From Aureococcus anophagefferens (Eukaryota; Sar; Pelagophyceae; Pelagomonadales; Pelagomonadaceae), in NCBI RefSeq assembly GCF_000186865.1, contig NW_008705566.1, positions 1,977,699 to 2,041,698 on the forward strand: a stretch of DNA of 64,000 bases, given 5' to 3'. Positions 63,681 to 64,000 of the stretch are shown here, piece by piece. Under the pieces are notes generated by a model, which worked only from the letters and a program-made list of their open reading frames with translations, had not been told where the DNA came from and ran no database searches. Within the stretch, counting starts at the first letter, position 1, and each line of letters opens with the position of its first letter. The position numbers and the translations under genes are program-made.

Positions 63681-64000
63681 ATGTCGAAGATGGCATTCGA
63701 CTATTCGAAGTGGGACAACATCGAGATCAGCGACGACGAGGCGGACTGCCACCCGAACATCGACAAGGCGTCGTGGTTCCGCATGAAGCACCGGTCCCGC
63801 GTCGAGCGCGAGGACACGGAGGCCGCGGACCGGAAGTCGATGGAGGCGGAGAACCGCGCCGACGGCGAGCGCGAGTCCGAGATCCTGCGGATCCTCGCGG
63901 AGATCAAGGCCGGCGGCGAGGCGGCGGAGTACGAGGACGAGGAGGCGTTGAGCGGCGAGCTCGTCGAGGTGCGCACGCGCGTCAAGGAGCGCGTCGACAA
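63681..64000 (+). CDS. CDC37: CDC37 Hsp90 co-chaperone, N-terminal part
   Basis: Starts at the ATG at 63681 and runs off the window end. The N-terminus (MSKMAFDYSKWDNIEISDDE, then CHPNIDKASWFRMKHRSRVE) is the diagnostic kinase-binding head of CDC37, including the Ser in the acidic ISDDE site that CK2 phosphorylates in other organisms. The following helix (ESEILRILAEIKAGGEAAEY) agrees. CDC37 loads protein kinases onto Hsp90. 320 bp are seen, so the rest cannot be judged. Confidence 0.9.
   Translation, partial: MSKMAFDYSKWDNIEISDDEADCHPNIDKASWFRMKHRSRVEREDTEAADRKSMEAENRADGERESEILRILAEIKAGGEAAEYEDEEALSGELVEVRTRVKERVD

Noticed and set aside
1..64000. CRISPR arrays, operons and bacterial ribosome-binding sites
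   Set aside because: The gene content and introns are eukaryotic, and no spaced repeat array is present.

Overview
This is GC-rich nuclear DNA from a small eukaryote, not a prokaryote. It carries AP-3 beta, exocyst Sec6, MCM6, CDC37, PRP17 and transportin-3-type genes, spliceosomal introns, signal peptides and a possible heterokont-type plastid pre-sequence. Very compact gene spacing, strong C/G third-position preference, many secreted glycosyltransferases, and short introns built from transposon-like units with 8-bp target duplications fit a pelagophyte stramenopile such as Aureococcus anophagefferens or a close relative. The species is inferred, not proven.

Layout. 0-22 kb: a dense run of genes that mostly alternate strand: HhH protein, TPR-DnaJ co-chaperone, PRP17/CDC40, SGNH hydrolase, tyrosinase-like protein, sulfotransferase, FKBP isomerase, WW-domain protein, voltage-gated K+ channel, phosphomevalonate kinase, EF-hand protein, secreted fucosyltransferase-like protein, methyltransferase, DUF4864-like protein, arylsulfotransferase-like protein. 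22.18-24.01 kb: a 1.83-kb inverted-repeat (foldback) element. 24-41.3 kb: a membrane protein, two paralogous fibronectin-III proteins, a JmjC/cupin protein, AP-3 beta, a membrane protein, a two-exon C2/PH protein and Sec6. 41.34-41.95 kb: a MITE-like unit with 30-bp terminal inverted repeats. 42-54 kb: a three-exon gene interrupted by two introners, glycosyltransferases, an ABCG half-transporter, a palindrome-rich gene-free stretch and a type I membrane protein. 54-64 kb: transportin-3-like gene with two introners, small helical protein, RCC1-like secreted protein, MCM6 with one introner, a parvulin isomerase and the start of CDC37.

The main result is a set of intron-forming elements (introners). 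Four 192-bp copies (in gene X at 42957, transportin-3 twice, MCM6) each sit in an 8-bp direct repeat that starts with GT. The upstream repeat copy supplies the 5' splice site and the element's terminal inverted repeat supplies the CAG 3' splice site, so every intron is exactly 200 nt. A fifth intron, at 42326, comes from a 203-bp element with different terminal repeats but the same 8-bp rule and a shared 16-bp internal core. Recognising it reveals a third exon of gene X. A 58-nt intron in the RCC1-like gene and an 80-nt GC-AG intron in AP-3 beta show shorter repeats across the splice sites and may be relics of the same process. Introners are known from Micromonas and Aureococcus, so the class is not new, but the two-subfamily relation, orientation independence and boundary conversion seen here deserve attention.

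Many convergent gene pairs abut or overlap at their stop codons (for example 12982/12983, 18491-18494, 45144-45147), so 3' ends must lie inside the opposite gene.
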